64,000 nucleotides of DNA from [Clostridium] aminophilum. Its GTDB lineage: Bacteria; Bacillota; Clostridia; Lachnospirales; Lachnospiraceae. Below the pieces are notes generated by a model that searched no databases, was not told the origin of the DNA, and saw nothing but the letters and a program-made list of their open reading frames with translations. Where the stretch lies: NCBI RefSeq assembly GCF_900101295.1, contig NZ_FOIL01000004.1:52014-116013 (forward strand), given 5' to 3'. The position numbers and the translations under genes are program-made. This document shows positions 33,593 to 42,615 of the stretch, piece by piece; positions within the stretch are counted from its first letter, which is position 1, and every line of letters starts with the position of its first letter.

Positions 33593-35170
33593 ATGAGCTA
33601 TTTTGATTATGTGTCGCAGGCGTTTCTTGCCGTCTTCACGATCCAGAATATTGCGGTCATTTTCGGCGGAATGCTTCTTGGAATGGTCATCGGATGCATT
33701 CCGGGGCTTTCCGTAACGCTCGGCATCATTTTGTTTCTGCCGCTGACCTACAGCATCAAGGATCCGTCCACCGCGATCATTTCGCTTCTGGCAGTATACG
33801 TGGGCGGAATGTACGGAGGATCGATCAGTGCGATCACACTGAATACGCCCGGAACCAACTCGGCGATTGCGACGACGTTTGACGGATATCCGCTGGCGAA
33901 GAAGGGAAGAGTACTGCAGGCGCTGGACACTTCGCTGTTCGCCTCCTCATTCGGCGGAATTATCGGAGCGGCGCTGCTTCTCCTTCTCTCTGCGCCTATC
34001 GCACAGTTTGTCAATAAATTCACCTCGGTGGAATATTTTTCCATGGCGGTGCTCGGTATTTCACTTCTGGCGGGCGTCAGCGGCAATTCCCTTCCGAAGG
34101 GAATTCTGTCAGGACTGTTCGGAATTCTCCTCGCCAGCGTCGGCGTCGATGCGGTGACCGGTGTTGCGCGATTCACATTCGGCATCCCGGTTCTTCAGTT
34201 CGGCATCGATATGCTTCCGGCGATGATCGCGCTGGTTGCGCTGAAGCAGGTCTGTGAGAAGCTGTCGGAATACAAGGTGACCGGCGGAGACATGGGCTCG
34301 GCGACAAAGATTGACAAGAGAGGTCTGACCGCGGGGGAAATGAAGTCGATCCTTCCGGCGTGCACGCTCTCTACGCTGATCGCGTCCTTTATCGGCGCGA
34401 TGCCGGGTGTCGGCGGCGGAGTGGCGCAGTTTCTCTGCTACAATCAGGTAAAACAGACGTCGAAGCATCCGGAACGGTTCGGAAAAGGAAGCCTTGAGGG
34501 CATCGCTGCGGCGGAGTCTTCGAACAATGCGGTGGTCGGATCGGCGATGATCCCGCTTCTGACCATGGGTATTCCGGGAGACGGCGTAACGGCGCTTCTT
34601 CTCGGCGCATTCATTCTTCACGGCCTGCAGCCGGGACCGAATATGTTTACGAAACAGGCGCCGCAGGCGTACACCATCATTGTGGGATGTCTTGTGGCGA
34701 ATCTCTTCCTGTATCCTCTCGGAAAGGTGATGACAAGACTTGTCGCAAAGGTTGTCCAGGTGCGCTACACCTATCTTGCACCGGCGATCATGCTGTTCTG
34801 TTTTGCGGGAGCATTTGCCGGTACCGGAAACTTTAAGGAGATGGCCTTCTGCGCCGCACTTCTGGTATTTAGCTATCTTTTGAAGATTCTTCAGATTGAC
34901 GCGATTCCGATGCTTTTGGGACTGATTCTTGCCAAGATCATGGAGACAAATTTTGTGACATCCATGATGTCGTATGACAGGGATTATCTGATCTTTTTCA
35001 AGAGACCGATTTCCCTGATCATTCTGATTATCACGGTCATTCTGGTCGCTTCGATGATCCGCATCAACAAGAAAGTGGAAGCGTTGAATGCCGCACAGGC
35101 GGGGGAGATCGAAAAAATTCATCAGGAAATGAACACCAAAGAGACAGACCGGGCGGAAAGCCTGATCTGA
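33593..35170 (+). CDS. tctA: Tripartite tricarboxylate transporter large permease (TctA-like)
   Basis: A 525-residue permease with about twelve membrane segments. Conserved family signatures: GMVIGCIPGLSVTLGIILFLPLTYSI, GGMYGGSISAITLNTPGTNSAIATTFDGYPLAKKG, SFIGAMPGVGGGVAQFLCY and MGIPGDGVTALLLGAFILHGLQPGP. Together with TctC and TctB it forms a sodium- or proton-coupled uptake system for carboxylates; here a sulfonated sugar is the likely cargo given the operon. AAAGGGGAT precedes the ATG. Confidence 0.94.
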   Translation: MSYFDYVSQAFLAVFTIQNIAVIFGGMLLGMVIGCIPGLSVTLGIILFLPLTYSIKDPSTAIISLLAVYVGGMYGGSISAITLNTPGTNSAIATTFDGYPLAKKGRVLQALDTSLFASSFGGIIGAALLLLLSAPIAQFVNKFTSVEYFSMAVLGISLLAGVSGNSLPKGILSGLFGILLASVGVDAVTGVARFTFGIPVLQFGIDMLPAMIALVALKQVCEKLSEYKVTGGDMGSATKIDKRGLTAGEMKSILPACTLSTLIASFIGAMPGVGGGVAQFLCYNQVKQTSKHPERFGKGSLEGIAAAESSNNAVVGSAMIPLLTMGIPGDGVTALLLGAFILHGLQPGPNMFTKQAPQAYTIIVGCLVANLFLYPLGKVMTRLVAKVVQVRYTYLAPAIMLFCFAGAFAGTGNFKEMAFCAALLVFSYLLKILQIDAIPMLLGLILAKIMETNFVTSMMSYDRDYLIFFKRPISLIILIITVILVASMIRINKKVEALNAAQAGEIEKIHQEMNTKETDRAESLI

Positions 35171-35192
35171 AGGGAATGCGAGGAATAAGACA

Positions 35193-36533
35193 ATGAGCTT
35201 TCAGGCAGCATACGTTCCGATCGGAGTCGGAACATTTCATTTGGAGAGTGCACAGGAACAGTTTGAACAATCAATCGCGCTGCTGCGGCGCATCGATCCG
35301 GAGATTCGGGTTCCGGACGAAATGCTTCTCTCCATCGATCTTCTGAACCGGTTTCTGGACGACATCGATCCGGATCTGATCATTCTCCAGAATATTACTT
35401 TTGCAAATGCGGCGTACGCGAGCGAGATTCTTCGCCGGTTCCGCTGTCCGATTCTTTTGTGGACACTTCGGGAACCGGTGATCGACGGAGGGCGTCTCCG
35501 CCTGAACTCACTGACCGGTGCATTCTCTGCCGGCAATGCCATCCGCGCATTTCGAAAAGACCGTCCGTTCGAGTACATTTTCGGCGCGCCGGATGAGAGG
35601 GAAGTGGAGAACAAAGTGTCCGCGGTGGTACGCGCGGCAAAGACGAAAAAGGAACTGCAGGGACTGAAGCTGGTGTCCATCGGCCATACACCGCAGGGGT
35701 TCGGTTTCGGCCGTGCGCTGGATGCGGACATGATGTCGGTGTTCGGTGCCGTTCTGGAATCCATCGAGTCCCGGGAGCTGATCGGAAAAGCGCTTCGTTA
35801 CACGGATGAGGAATGTGCGCCGTATCTCGAGGAGGCGAGAAAGCAGGTGACCGGTCTGGAAAAGACGCCGGAAAAGAATGTGAAGGACTTTGCCCGGCTT
35901 TACAAGGCGTACAAAGATTATGTCACGGAGAACCACGTCGGAGCGGTATCGTCGAGATGCTGGCCGGACTTCTTCACGGAATTCGGCACGCCGGTCTGCA
36001 TGGTGCTGTCGCTTCTGAATGCAATGGGCGTCTGTGCGAGCTGTGAGTCTGATACCTACGGGGCACTGTCCATGTTCATCGGCCGGAGCCTTACCGGCAA
36101 TTCCTGCTTCTTCGGTGATCCTGTTTCGCTTGACGAGTCGGAGAACAGCGTCACGTTCTGGCACTGCGGCATGGCGTCCTGCGATCTGGCGAGAAAGGAT
36201 ACCGGGGCGGAAGTCGGTGTTCATCCGAACCGAAAACTCGGACCGACGATGGAATTCGGCTGTGAGAAGGCGGACGCGGCAACCATCTTCCGCGTCGGAA
36301 GAGATGAGAACGGCTCGTTCCGCTTCTTTATCGCTGAGGGATCGGTGATGGACAAGCCGAAGCAGTTCAGCGGCACATCCATCGTCGTGAAGACGGAAAG
36401 CCGGTGCCGGGAACTGGTCGAGAACGCCGTACTGGAAGGCTGGGAACCGCATTATGCGGTGATTTACGGAAAATGTGCGGAGGAACTGGAGATTCTGGGG
36501 CATATGCTCGGAATCCGGGTCTGCCGATTCTGA
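35193..36533 (+). CDS. L-fucose/L-arabinose isomerase-family protein
   Basis: A 446-residue protein of the fucose isomerase family. The metal-binding region is CESDTYGALSMFIGRSLTG near residues 280-298, followed by FFGDP and SVTFWHCGMASCDLA, giving the usual Glu, Asp and His ligands. It is the last gene of the sulfoquinovose operon, 22 bases after tctA. It could be the SQ-to-sulfofructose isomerase, act on another sugar such as 6-deoxyhexoses, or work beside the DUF4867 protein. Sequence alone does not settle the substrate. Confidence 0.82.
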   Translation: MSFQAAYVPIGVGTFHLESAQEQFEQSIALLRRIDPEIRVPDEMLLSIDLLNRFLDDIDPDLIILQNITFANAAYASEILRRFRCPILLWTLREPVIDGGRLRLNSLTGAFSAGNAIRAFRKDRPFEYIFGAPDEREVENKVSAVVRAAKTKKELQGLKLVSIGHTPQGFGFGRALDADMMSVFGAVLESIESRELIGKALRYTDEECAPYLEEARKQVTGLEKTPEKNVKDFARLYKAYKDYVTENHVGAVSSRCWPDFFTEFGTPVCMVLSLLNAMGVCASCESDTYGALSMFIGRSLTGNSCFFGDPVSLDESENSVTFWHCGMASCDLARKDTGAEVGVHPNRKLGPTMEFGCEKADAATIFRVGRDENGSFRFFIAEGSVMDKPKQFSGTSIVVKTESRCRELVENAVLEGWEPHYAVIYGKCAEELEILGHMLGIRVCRF

Positions 36534-36542
36534 AAAAGAACA

Positions 36543-36560
36543 AAGTCCGCAGGCGGACTT
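36543..36560 (+). repeat. Short hairpin copy of the dispersed repeat
   Basis: AAGTCCGC (36543-36550) and GCGGACTT (36553-36560) flank two bases, 10 bases after the stop of the isomerase-like gene. A terminator-like stem follows at 36605. Confidence 0.55.
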
Positions 36561-36604
36561 AAAGCGCAGTTGAGCTCTGCCGGAATGAGATGACAGAGAT
36601 CGGT

Positions 36605-36646
36605 GACGGACATCGGTTTTTCGCCATGGACCGGTGTCCGCCTTTT
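36605..36646 (+). terminator. Terminator of the sulfoquinovose operon
   Basis: GACGGACATCGGT (36605-36617) pairs with ACCGGTGTCCGCC (36630-36642) with two weak positions, followed by TTTT. It lies about 70 bases after the isomerase-like gene. Confidence 0.7.
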
Positions 36647-36753
36647 GCGTTATACTAAAATAATACTGATTATATCATTGTTTTCTTAGAGGTTTCAGCA
36701 GACGGCACGGATTTTCAAAGGAAATGGATGCTTCGCATCGAAAATCCGGCCGT

Positions 36754-36777
36754 GGAAACGTTTTAAACATCGTTTCC
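36754..36777 (+). promoter_or_regulatory. Candidate operator GGAAACG-N10-CGTTTCC before the ROK gene
   Basis: Perfect 7-base arms spaced by TTTTAAACAT. It lies 39 bases before the ROK start. A nested inverted repeat with arms GGATTTTC and GAAAATCC (36713-36747) is just upstream. ROK repressors bind such dyads, so autoregulation is plausible; no similar site was seen at the sulfoquinovose promoter. Confidence 0.45.
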
Positions 36778-36815
36778 CAATATTAAGTATGTTATGGCAG
36801 AGGGGAGATAAGACC

Positions 36816-38021
36816 GTGGAATATGCTGGAATGAACCTTAACAATCTTAAGAATTCAAACCGGACAGAAATCCTGCGTCTTCTGAACAATCGCGGGTCGA
36901 TGGCACGCAAGGATATTGCGGGGGAACTCGGCCTTACACCTGCCGCGGTCACGCAGATCTGCGGCGATCTCCTGAAGGAGGGAATTCTTCGGGAGATGGG
37001 GGAGATGAACGAGGAGAAGCGGGTCGGAAGAAAAAAGATTCTGGTCGGAATCGATGAAACATATGCAGCCATCGGCGGAATAACCATCGAGGGCGGCGAA
37101 ACCTTTCTGTCAGTATCCACACTTCGCGGAACGCTTATATGCGGAACCGTGATTGCCACGGACGACGGTGTGCCGCCGGAGATTTTTCTTGCCCGATGCG
37201 CGCAGGAACTGAAAAAACTCCTGAAAAAGGCAGGGTCGGAACACATTCTCGGCGTCGGCGTGTCCATTCCCGGTGCGGTCCGCAGAAAGGACGGCACAAG
37301 CATTCTCGCCATCCGTGTGTGGAAGGATGAGGTTCCGGTCCGCCGGATTCTGGAAAAACTGCTGGACGTTCCGGTGATTGTGGAGAACAACGTCAAGGCG
37401 TTCGCGGAAGCGGAACTGACCTTCGGCGTGGGACGGCAGGCGGACAATCTTCTGTTTGTCAAATGGGGCCCCGGCGTGGGATCAGCGATCGCCATCGACA
37501 GCGAAATCTATGACAACCGGAAGGGACGGGCTTCGGAACTCGGTCATGTGGTTGCGGATAAAAACGGAAAACTCTGCACCTGCGGGAAGAGAGGCTGTCT
37601 GGAAACGCTGGTTTCCGCAGCCGGGATTACGGAGCAGGTGAAAGCGGCGTTCACGAAAGAATCCATGCCGGAATTATGGAGATGGTGCGGCGGAGATACC
37701 GGAAAAATCACCGAGACATCGATCCGGGAGTGGTCGGCGGCGGATGATCCGGCGCTTTACCGTGTTTTCGACCGGGTACTGGAATGTTTTACAAGAAATA
37801 TCGCCAATGCGGCGACGGTTCTTGCCCCGGACAATGTGATCTATTATGGGGATATGTTTGAGATCCCGTATTTCCGCGAACATTTTGTGCAGGCATACCG
37901 GGAAAATGATGCACAGTACCGCGACGGCTTTCTGGTGCACTCGGAACTCAGCGGCAGAATCCGTTTTATCGGAGCGCTGGCTGTGGTGTTCAATGAAAAG
38001 TTTCTGAACCCGTCCGTTTGA
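36816..38021 (+). CDS. ROK-family transcriptional regulator
   Basis: A 401-residue regulator: N-terminal winged helix (NRTEILRLLNNRGSMARKDIAGELGLTPAAVTQICGDLLKEGIL) and a ROK sugar-kinase-like domain with VGVSIPGAV, VIVENNVKAFAEAEL, WGPGVGSAIAID and the zinc-binding ELGHVVADKNGKLCTCGKRGCLETLVS. The GTG at 36816 is used because AGGGGAG lies 8 bases upstream; ATG 36789 and ATG 36831 are alternatives. It follows the sulfoquinovose operon and is the likely regulator of it, with SQ or a derivative as ligand. Confidence 0.9.
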   Translation: MEYAGMNLNNLKNSNRTEILRLLNNRGSMARKDIAGELGLTPAAVTQICGDLLKEGILREMGEMNEEKRVGRKKILVGIDETYAAIGGITIEGGETFLSVSTLRGTLICGTVIATDDGVPPEIFLARCAQELKKLLKKAGSEHILGVGVSIPGAVRRKDGTSILAIRVWKDEVPVRRILEKLLDVPVIVENNVKAFAEAELTFGVGRQADNLLFVKWGPGVGSAIAIDSEIYDNRKGRASELGHVVADKNGKLCTCGKRGCLETLVSAAGITEQVKAAFTKESMPELWRWCGGDTGKITETSIREWSAADDPALYRVFDRVLECFTRNIANAATVLAPDNVIYYGDMFEIPYFREHFVQAYRENDAQYRDGFLVHSELSGRIRFIGALAVVFNEKFLNPSV

Positions 38022-38051
38022 GCTGTTTGCAGATCTGTCCAAAGGTGACAG

Positions 38052-38081
38052 TTGTCGGACAACATCGGTCTGTGGTATAAT
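38052..38081 (+). promoter_or_regulatory. Promoter of the TPR-protein gene, with palindrome over -35
   Basis: TTGTCG (38052-38057), an 18-base spacer and TATAAT (38076-38081). The palindrome GTTGTCGGACAAC (38051-38063) covers the -35 box and could be a repressor site. The leader is about 75 bases. Confidence 0.65.
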
Positions 38082-38161
38082 TCGTATTCGGGTATCTTTA
38101 TCAATAAGAACGAAACTGCAGCGATGGCTGCGGAATTCATAAAAAGACAGGAGTTATACTC

Positions 38162-40120
38162 ATGAGCGAGGAAAACAAGAATAAGGCGGACTCGTCCGCC
38201 GGTGCCGCTGCACCGATGAAGACGACATTTAACGTGTATCTGGTGGAACCGGAAGGCAGCAGTGTTCCGGCCGGTCAGGAAGAGACGGATCCGAATATCC
38301 GCCGTCTGATCGATTTCGCCAACAACATGAACAGTATCTACGGAATGTTCGATTTCGAGTTCGTCGTTTCCAAATATCCGGGAAGCCTGAGCAAGGACGG
38401 CGACGGCCGCTATCAGGTCAAGAAGATGCAGAATGCGATTCTGCAGCAGTATGCCCACTTCAGCGCGATGTTTGTCATCATGCTCTGCCGTCAGGATCAG
38501 GTTTCCGAGTCGGAACTCAAGGAACTGATGCAGGGACTTGCAAAGAAACAGCAGAAGGGAATTCAGCTCTGGTTCCTGCCGAAGGAAGGCGCAGACAAGA
38601 TGATCGCCGGCCTGAGTCAGGTTGTCGCAAGAACCAATGCCCGACTTCCGATTCCGGAGGAAAAGCAGGAAGATCTGGCGGCGATTTCCGGCGCACTGTT
38701 TCAGGAAGGCGTGAAGGCGGGAAGAGAAAATGATCTGAAAAAGGCAGAGGCGGCACTCAGCCGTGCGCTGATGATTCAGGTCAAGCTGACCACCTCCAAC
38801 CGAGATAAATTCCTCGGCATGCTTCCGGCAAGCTACAATGAGATGGGAACCGTTCTGCTCCGTCAGAACCGCTTCCGCAATGCGATCGAGATGTACGATT
38901 CCGCGATTCAGTCGCTGGAAGAACTCTCCAAGGCACCGGATGCGCCGAACCGTTCCATCGAAATTGCCGGCGCGCACAACAATAAGGGCATTCTTTTCAT
39001 GAATCAGGTCGATTTTGCGGCGCTGGAGAAAGAAAAGTCCGGTGAGGCTTCCGGTGAGAAGAAAAACATGCAGCTTTTCGAGTCCGCGCTCAAAGAGTTT
39101 GACGCGGCGATGAAGATATATGAGGATCTGAAGAAGGATGAGGAGTGGCAGACGGCCGAGAAACAGAAAACACTCCTTCAGGTGACCGCCGATACAAACG
39201 GAAATATCGGACAGATGTACGGCAGAAGCGGACAGCAGGCAGAGGCCTGCATTGCCTATGAGAGAGGAATTGCCGATCTCCGCAAGCTTCAGGAAGGGGA
39301 TCCGGAGAACCGCGAAATTCTGATCCGTCTCGGCGCGATGGGCAACTCCCTGGGCGTGATCTACAATCATGACAAAAAGTTCCAGGAGGCGATCGGAATC
39401 CTTCGGACGGCGGTTGAGGCCGATCAGAAGCTGATGGCGATCGATGATTCCCAGAAACAGATTTTTGAGCCGAGATGCGCGCAGGCTAACTTCAACCTGT
39501 TCAATGCTTACCGGTTTGCCGGAAATGCGCAGGACGCGCAGACTTCCTGGAACACCGCGTGGGAGATCTGCGAGCGCAGAGAAGCGGACAGCGAACTCTG
39601 CCGCGGCCTGTTCGGTCTGATGAAGACCGTCCGCGACGATGCATCCGGCCGTCAGAAGGAAGCAGCAGCCAAGGCTGCGGCAGATGCGGCAGAGGCAAAG
39701 GCGCAGAACCGTGTGCAGGATGCGATCAACGGATACCGCACCGCAGCGACACTCTATCACGGACTTCCGGGTGCGGAAGCACAGATCGAGTCTGCGAAGA
39801 ATTTCTATGAGCTCGGTCAGATCGCCTGGGACGTGGACCGTCTGGATCAGGCAGAAGTCTGCTTTACGAATGAAGTCACACTGATCCGTGCGTGCGCGAA
39901 CAACGATGAAAAGTACATGCCGGATCTGGCGGAGGCGCTGTTCCACCAGGGACGGTTCTTCGATGAGGCCAAGGACCAGCCGGACAACACTTCTCTGAAG
40001 GAAGCGAAGGAGATCGCGGAGAAATATAAAGATTCTTCCGAGAAGGCGCGTGAAATTTACGAGGACCTGAATGACGGAGCAATTTCCTTCGGATTTGACG
40101 GTCCGGAGGGGGAGGTCTGA
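38162..40120 (+). CDS. Large TPR-repeat protein of unknown function
   Basis: A 652-residue soluble protein. Residues about 20-165 form an unrecognised N-terminal alpha/beta domain (FNVYLVEPEGSSVP, GMFDFEFVVSKYPGSL, GIQLWFLPKEGADKMI). From about 180 there are repeated helical pairs of the TPR type, for example YNEMGTVLLRQNRFRNAIEMYDSAIQ, GNSLGVIYNHDKKFQEAIGILRTAVEAD and FYELGQIAWDVDRLDQAEVCFTNEV. An Ala/Lys-rich helix lies near 500. The 77-residue gene two bases later is a probable partner. Likely a scaffold for protein contacts; no enzyme motif seen. Confidence 0.8.
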   Translation: MSEENKNKADSSAGAAAPMKTTFNVYLVEPEGSSVPAGQEETDPNIRRLIDFANNMNSIYGMFDFEFVVSKYPGSLSKDGDGRYQVKKMQNAILQQYAHFSAMFVIMLCRQDQVSESELKELMQGLAKKQQKGIQLWFLPKEGADKMIAGLSQVVARTNARLPIPEEKQEDLAAISGALFQEGVKAGRENDLKKAEAALSRALMIQVKLTTSNRDKFLGMLPASYNEMGTVLLRQNRFRNAIEMYDSAIQSLEELSKAPDAPNRSIEIAGAHNNKGILFMNQVDFAALEKEKSGEASGEKKNMQLFESALKEFDAAMKIYEDLKKDEEWQTAEKQKTLLQVTADTNGNIGQMYGRSGQQAEACIAYERGIADLRKLQEGDPENREILIRLGAMGNSLGVIYNHDKKFQEAIGILRTAVEADQKLMAIDDSQKQIFEPRCAQANFNLFNAYRFAGNAQDAQTSWNTAWEICERREADSELCRGLFGLMKTVRDDASGRQKEAAAKAAADAAEAKAQNRVQDAINGYRTAATLYHGLPGAEAQIESAKNFYELGQIAWDVDRLDQAEVCFTNEVTLIRACANNDEKYMPDLAEALFHQGRFFDEAKDQPDNTSLKEAKEIAEKYKDSSEKAREIYEDLNDGAISFGFDGPEGEV

Positions 40121-40122
40121 TC

Positions 40123-40356
40123 ATGGGAATGAATCCGGCAGATATGTTTAAGGCGGCTGGACTGTTCCGCAGATTTCAGAACAATCATCCGAAAGTAGTT
40201 CAGTTTATTCAGCTTCAGCAGGGACGGGGCGTTCCGGAGGGAACCGTCATCGAGATGACAATTCAGAGGCCCGGCGAGGAAATGCAGGTGACCAATATGC
40301 GTGTTCTGGCCGATGACATCGAGATTCTGAATGAGATCCGTCAGATGAAACAATAA
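40123..40356 (+). CDS. Small hypothetical protein coupled to the TPR gene
   Basis: Seventy-seven residues starting 2 bases after the TPR stop, with GGGGGAGGTC as ribosome binding site. It begins MGMNPADMFKAAGLFRRFQNNHPK, an amphipathic basic helix, and continues FIQLQQGRGVPEGTVIEMTIQRPGEE, which resembles a small beta-sandwich edge. No signal peptide and no known family. The tight coupling says that it works with the TPR protein. Confidence 0.75.
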   Translation: MGMNPADMFKAAGLFRRFQNNHPKVVQFIQLQQGRGVPEGTVIEMTIQRPGEEMQVTNMRVLADDIEILNEIRQMKQ

Positions 40357-40629
40357 GACAGTCGGGCAGGGTGACATTTGCCCGATTCCGCAAGCGAACA
40401 TTCCGCATTTGTGCTTCATGTTCCGACGACCGGCAGAGGGCTTCCCGCGTGAGTGCGGCAGCCGTTTGCCGGTTTTTGTGGTATAAGAGATTCCTCCGAA
40501 AAGTTCTGTGCGCGCGAACGAGCGAAACCTGCGGGGCGTGTTTCGCCTCGTTGGCAGCCGTGAGCGGAAAGTGCGGAAGTCTTTTCTTATATGCCCCACG
40601 GGAAAAGTCCATGTGATGAGAGAGCAGAT

Positions 40630-42486
40630 ATGAACATTTTAAACCTTGAAAGAATCAGTAAATCCTTTGAAAACCGTGTTCTTCTGGATCAGGTGACCGT
40701 CGGTATCTCTGATCGTGACCGGATCGGCGTGATCGGTGTCAACGGAACCGGAAAATCCACGCTTCTGGCCATTGCGGCGGGAGCCCTCGAACCGGATGAG
40801 GGACAGACGGTCCGCGGTCGGGAGATCCGGATCTCCTATCTTTCCCAGAATCCGGACTTTGATCCGGACCATAACGTTGTGGAAAATGTCGCCGCCATGG
40901 TATACGGAAACGATCAGATTTATCATCAGAACGGAGAGATCAAGGCGATGCTGGCGCGTTTCGGCATCGACAATCCGGAGGCGGATCCGCGGACACTCTC
41001 CGGAGGTCAGAGAAAGCGTGCGGCTCTCGCTGCGGCGCTTCTGACACCGTGTGATCTTTTGATCCTTGATGAGCCGACCAACCATCTGGACAATGAGATG
41101 ATCGAGTGGCTTCAGGATTATCTCCAGCATTACCGCGGCGCGATTCTGATGGTGACACACGACCGGTATTTCCTGGATATGGTTACAACGGAAATTCTCG
41201 AGATCGACCACGGGAAGACCTACCGATATGAGACCAATTATTCCGGATATCTGGAACTGAAGCAGCAGCGCCTCGAGTACGCTGAGGCGGCAGAACGGAA
41301 GATGGCGACGCTCTACCGAAAGGATCTGGCATGGATTCAGCGAGGCGCAAGAGCCAGAAGTACGAAACAGAAGGCCCATATCGCCCGCTTTGAAGCACTG
41401 CGCGACCGGGATAAGATCGTGATCGATCGTGAGGTGGAGATCAATTCGCTTCAGTCCCGTCTCGGCAACAAGACGATTGAACTGAAAAACGTCTCGAAAT
41501 CCTACGGAGGACGGACGCTGTTCCGGGATTTCAGTTACACATTTCTGAAAAATGACCGGATCGGCATCATTGGCCCGAACGGATGCGGAAAGTCCACGCT
41601 GATGAAGACGATCGTGGGTCTTGTCCCGCCGGATGCGGGAACGATCGACATCGGACAGACGGTTCACGTCGGATATTTTTCACAGGAAGCGGAGATGCCG
41701 GACGGGGATATGCGCGTCATCGATTATGTGAAAGAAACGGCGGAGTTTATCCGCACAAAGGATGGCCTGACCAGTGCGTCCGCAATGTGCGAGAAATTCC
41801 TTTTTGACAGCAATATGCAGTATACGCCGGTATCCAAACTCTCGGGCGGCGAGCGCAGAAGACTCTATCTTCTGCGGATTCTGATGGAGGCACCCAATGT
41901 CCTGATCCTCGATGAGCCGACCAACGATCTGGATATCGCTACTCTCCGTGTGCTCGAAGATTATCTGGACGGCTTCTCCGGCATTGTGATCGCGGTTTCC
42001 CATGACCGCTATTTCCTGGATCGCGTGGTGACGCGGATTTTTGCCTTCTCTCCGGATGGTATTCTGCGCCAGAATGAGGGCGGATATGAGGAGTACCGTG
42101 AGAGAATGCTGATGGAAGCGGAAGACTCCGCCGCCGGTAAAGCCGCGGCCGGCAAAACCGGTCCGGGCGGGAAAACCACGCCGGCGGAGGGGGAGGATCA
42201 TCCGGCTCCTCAGGGGAATACACGCAGTACGTGGAAGGATCGGTCTGCACAGCCGAAGAAAAAACTTTCCTTCAAGGAACAGCGCGAGTACGACACCATC
42301 GAGGACGAGATTGATTCGCTCACCCGGAAATCGGAAGAACTGGACCGGGCGATTCTGAAAGCGGCCAGCGATTTCGTGGAACTGAACCGTCTGACAAAGG
42401 AAAAGGCGGAGACGGATGAACTTCTGGAGGCGAAGATGGAGCGTTTCATCGAACTTCAGGATATGGTTGATGCGCTCGGAGGCTGA
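40630..42486 (+). CDS. ABC-F family ATPase (Uup-like)
   Basis: Soluble twin-ATPase of 618 residues that acts on the ribosome or translation. Domain 1 has Walker A GVNGTGKST, signature LSGGQRKRAALAAALL and Walker B LLILDEPTNHLD; domain 2 has GPNGCGKST, LSGGERRRLYLLRILM and LILDEPTNDLD. A linker rich in Arg and Gln lies between them. After residue 510 an Ala/Gly/Pro-rich tether leads to a coiled coil (KEQREYDTIEDEIDSLTRKSEELD), as in Uup. The ATG at 40630 is where the family begins. The 273-base spacer upstream contains an AACGAG...CTCGTT inverted repeat. Confidence 0.94.
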   Translation: MNILNLERISKSFENRVLLDQVTVGISDRDRIGVIGVNGTGKSTLLAIAAGALEPDEGQTVRGREIRISYLSQNPDFDPDHNVVENVAAMVYGNDQIYHQNGEIKAMLARFGIDNPEADPRTLSGGQRKRAALAAALLTPCDLLILDEPTNHLDNEMIEWLQDYLQHYRGAILMVTHDRYFLDMVTTEILEIDHGKTYRYETNYSGYLELKQQRLEYAEAAERKMATLYRKDLAWIQRGARARSTKQKAHIARFEALRDRDKIVIDREVEINSLQSRLGNKTIELKNVSKSYGGRTLFRDFSYTFLKNDRIGIIGPNGCGKSTLMKTIVGLVPPDAGTIDIGQTVHVGYFSQEAEMPDGDMRVIDYVKETAEFIRTKDGLTSASAMCEKFLFDSNMQYTPVSKLSGGERRRLYLLRILMEAPNVLILDEPTNDLDIATLRVLEDYLDGFSGIVIAVSHDRYFLDRVVTRIFAFSPDGILRQNEGGYEEYRERMLMEAEDSAAGKAAAGKTGPGGKTTPAEGEDHPAPQGNTRSTWKDRSAQPKKKLSFKEQREYDTIEDEIDSLTRKSEELDRAILKAASDFVELNRLTKEKAETDELLEAKMERFIELQDMVDALGG

Positions 42487-42615
42487 AATTCCGAAGAAGA
42501 TATCCGGAAGGAACAGACCGTATAGAATGTTCCGTCAAATCGGTGTATAATATTCCGGTGCTATAACAAAAAGGAGAGCGGCCGGGGATGAAAATCCTGA
42601 CTGCATAAGGGGACT

